Shown: positions 63,108-64,000 of the stretch, piece after piece
How positions within the stretch are numbered: position 1 is the stretch's first letter
Layout: every line of letters starts with the position of its first letter
Made by a program: the position numbers and the translations under genes
Notes under the pieces: generated by a model
Databases searched by the model: none
What the model saw: only the letters and a program-made list of their open reading frames with translations
Told to the model about the DNA's origin: nothing
Origin: Desulfitobacterium chlororespirans DSM 11544
GTDB taxonomy: Bacteria > Bacillota > Desulfitobacteriia > Desulfitobacteriales > Desulfitobacteriaceae
DNA length: 64,000 bases
Assembly (NCBI RefSeq): GCF_900143285.1
Contig: NZ_FRDN01000019.1
Span: forward strand, 27,218-91,217
Direction: 5' to 3'

Positions 63108-64000
63108 TGATCTGCCCCTGTCAAGGTAGACCAGGGAAATAAATAAACAGGGTTATAGAAATAGCTACTGCCAAATGGGTGGTAGCTCTTCTTTTATGCG
63201 GCAAACTTTGCCTTGTACTTCAGAATACGTTTGTTCTCGGGAATGGGATAGTGTGCAGGAGAATCTGTCTCAACTGCAGCAGCCCGAACTTCCATAGGAG
63301 CCTGGTTGTCGAAGCGTTCCTGAAGCCGTTCATAGTTATAGAAATGAAGGTATTTATCAATTGAAGCCCGGAGAGAAGCCTCGTCTGTAAACTTATACAA
63401 ATTGAACATTTCTGCCTTTAGTATGCCCCAGAAGCCCTCGGTAGGACAGTTATCAATGCAGCGACCGACACGGGACATAGACTGCTCCATCTGCTGTTCT
63501 CTGAGCTTCATCTGGAAGACTTTACTGGTGTATTGAAATCCTCTGTCGCTATGAAACAAAGGCTTAGCATCCGGATTGGCAGCCACTGCACGGTCAAATG
63601 TATCAAAGACCAGCTTGCTATCATTGCGCCTACTTAACACATAGGCCACGACAGAGCGGTCGTACAGATCCAGGATAGCACTGAGGTACACCTTGTGCAC
63701 AATCGGTCCTTCATACCATTTGAATTCAGTGACATCGGTTACCCATTTCTCGTTGGGTTTTGTTGCATGGAAATTGCGCTTCAAGACATTCTCAGCAGTA
63801 GCTTCAGGCGAAGCATAGAAGTATTTCTTTTGCTTTCTCCGTATTACAGAATGAATGTTGAGGGCTTTCATGATGCGGTGAACCCTGTTCTTGCTGTAAA
63901 ATGTTCCGTTGAAATGGTTTATCCATGCCGTCATGCGGCGATAGCCGAGAATATGATTGAATTTCTCGTCATACTCTCGAATCAACTCAGCTAACTGCAT
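63108..64000 (-). mobile_element. IS3-family insertion sequence, partial
   Basis: One end at about 63108 carries TGATCTGCCCCTGTCAAGGTAGACC, like the terminal repeats of many IS3-family elements. The element continues past the window edge. Confidence 0.6.
63194..64000 (-). CDS. IS3-family transposase OrfB (DDE integrase), partial
   Basis: At least 268 residues: N-terminal HTH_21-like region (LGYRRMTAWINHFNG ... HRIMKALNIHSVIRRK), rve integrase core with catalytic Asp in VTDVTEFKWYEG, second Asp in HSDRGFQYTS, and Glu in CPTEGFWGILKAEMFN. The ATG at 64000 may be internal, as the window stops there. OrfA, normally joined by frameshifting, is outside. Confidence 0.92.
   Translation of the reverse strand: MQLAELIREYDEKFNHILGYRRMTAWINHFNGTFYSKNRVHRIMKALNIHSVIRRKQKKYFYASPEATAENVLKRNFHATKPNEKWVTDVTEFKWYEGPIVHKVYLSAILDLYDRSVVAYVLSRRNDSKLVFDTFDRAVAANPDAKPLFHSDRGFQYTSKVFQMKLREQQMEQSMSRVGRCIDNCPTEGFWGILKAEMFNLYKFTDEASLRASIDKYLHFYNYERLQERFDNQAPMEVRAAAVETDSPAHYPIPENKRILKYKAKFAA

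Overview
The window reads as chromosome of a low-to-mid GC Gram-positive anaerobe of the Clostridia, most like Desulfitobacterium and relatives. The signs are strong GGAGG ribosome sites, a spore-former style FtsK/SpoIIIE and KapD-like exonuclease, corrinoid and UroD-type methyltransferase genes, a very long BcrAD/BadFG-type activase, an orphan TorD-type chaperone, and LUD/CCG iron-sulphur proteins. The genus is inferred from gene content, not proven. Most genes lie on the minus strand.

Layout. 0-5 kb: MATE exporter, a LutA/LutB-like iron-sulphur pair and an isolated larB. 5-10 kb: iron-siderophore ABC operon (lipoprotein, two permeases, ATPase), a Fur-box-like site, and a minimal AraC-type regulator. 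9.7-16.9 kb: a two-component system with an ABC-2 exporter, in which response regulator and kinase are split by about 0.9 kb of non-coding repeats; then a secreted protein of unknown role and an AI-2E-type transporter. 17-24 kb: a radical SAM protein, a small membrane protein with a decayed HTH partner, TorD, a DEAD-box helicase with a lysine-rich tail, and RecQ. 23.8-31.1 kb: a corrinoid/methyltransferase cluster (corrinoid protein, GntR regulator, a 56-residue protein, UroD-like methyltransferase, 1415-residue activase). 31.5-38.2 kb: a LysM plus four peptidoglycan-binding-domain protein, small proteins, a degenerate zincin-like protein and a second two-component system. 38.2-58 kb: mostly housekeeping hydrolases, peptidases, nucleases and helicases, FtsK, BON and PHP proteins. 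58-64 kb: phage debris (two lysis cassettes, one broken; a tRNA-Trp 3' fragment resembling an att site; small orphan genes) ending in an IS3-family transposase that reaches the window edge.

The most interesting structures are a foldback repeat family (1471-1705, 11046-11341, a degenerate copy near 21505-21620), the corrinoid/activase cluster with its tiny Trp-rich protein, a self-contained unit at 38.43-38.59 kb (tandem operator, 24-codon ORF, 20-bp-stem hairpin), and the phage remnant whose two endolysins share one C-terminal binding module and one upstream block. No CRISPR array, rRNA gene, complete tRNA gene or cobalamin riboswitch was recognised.
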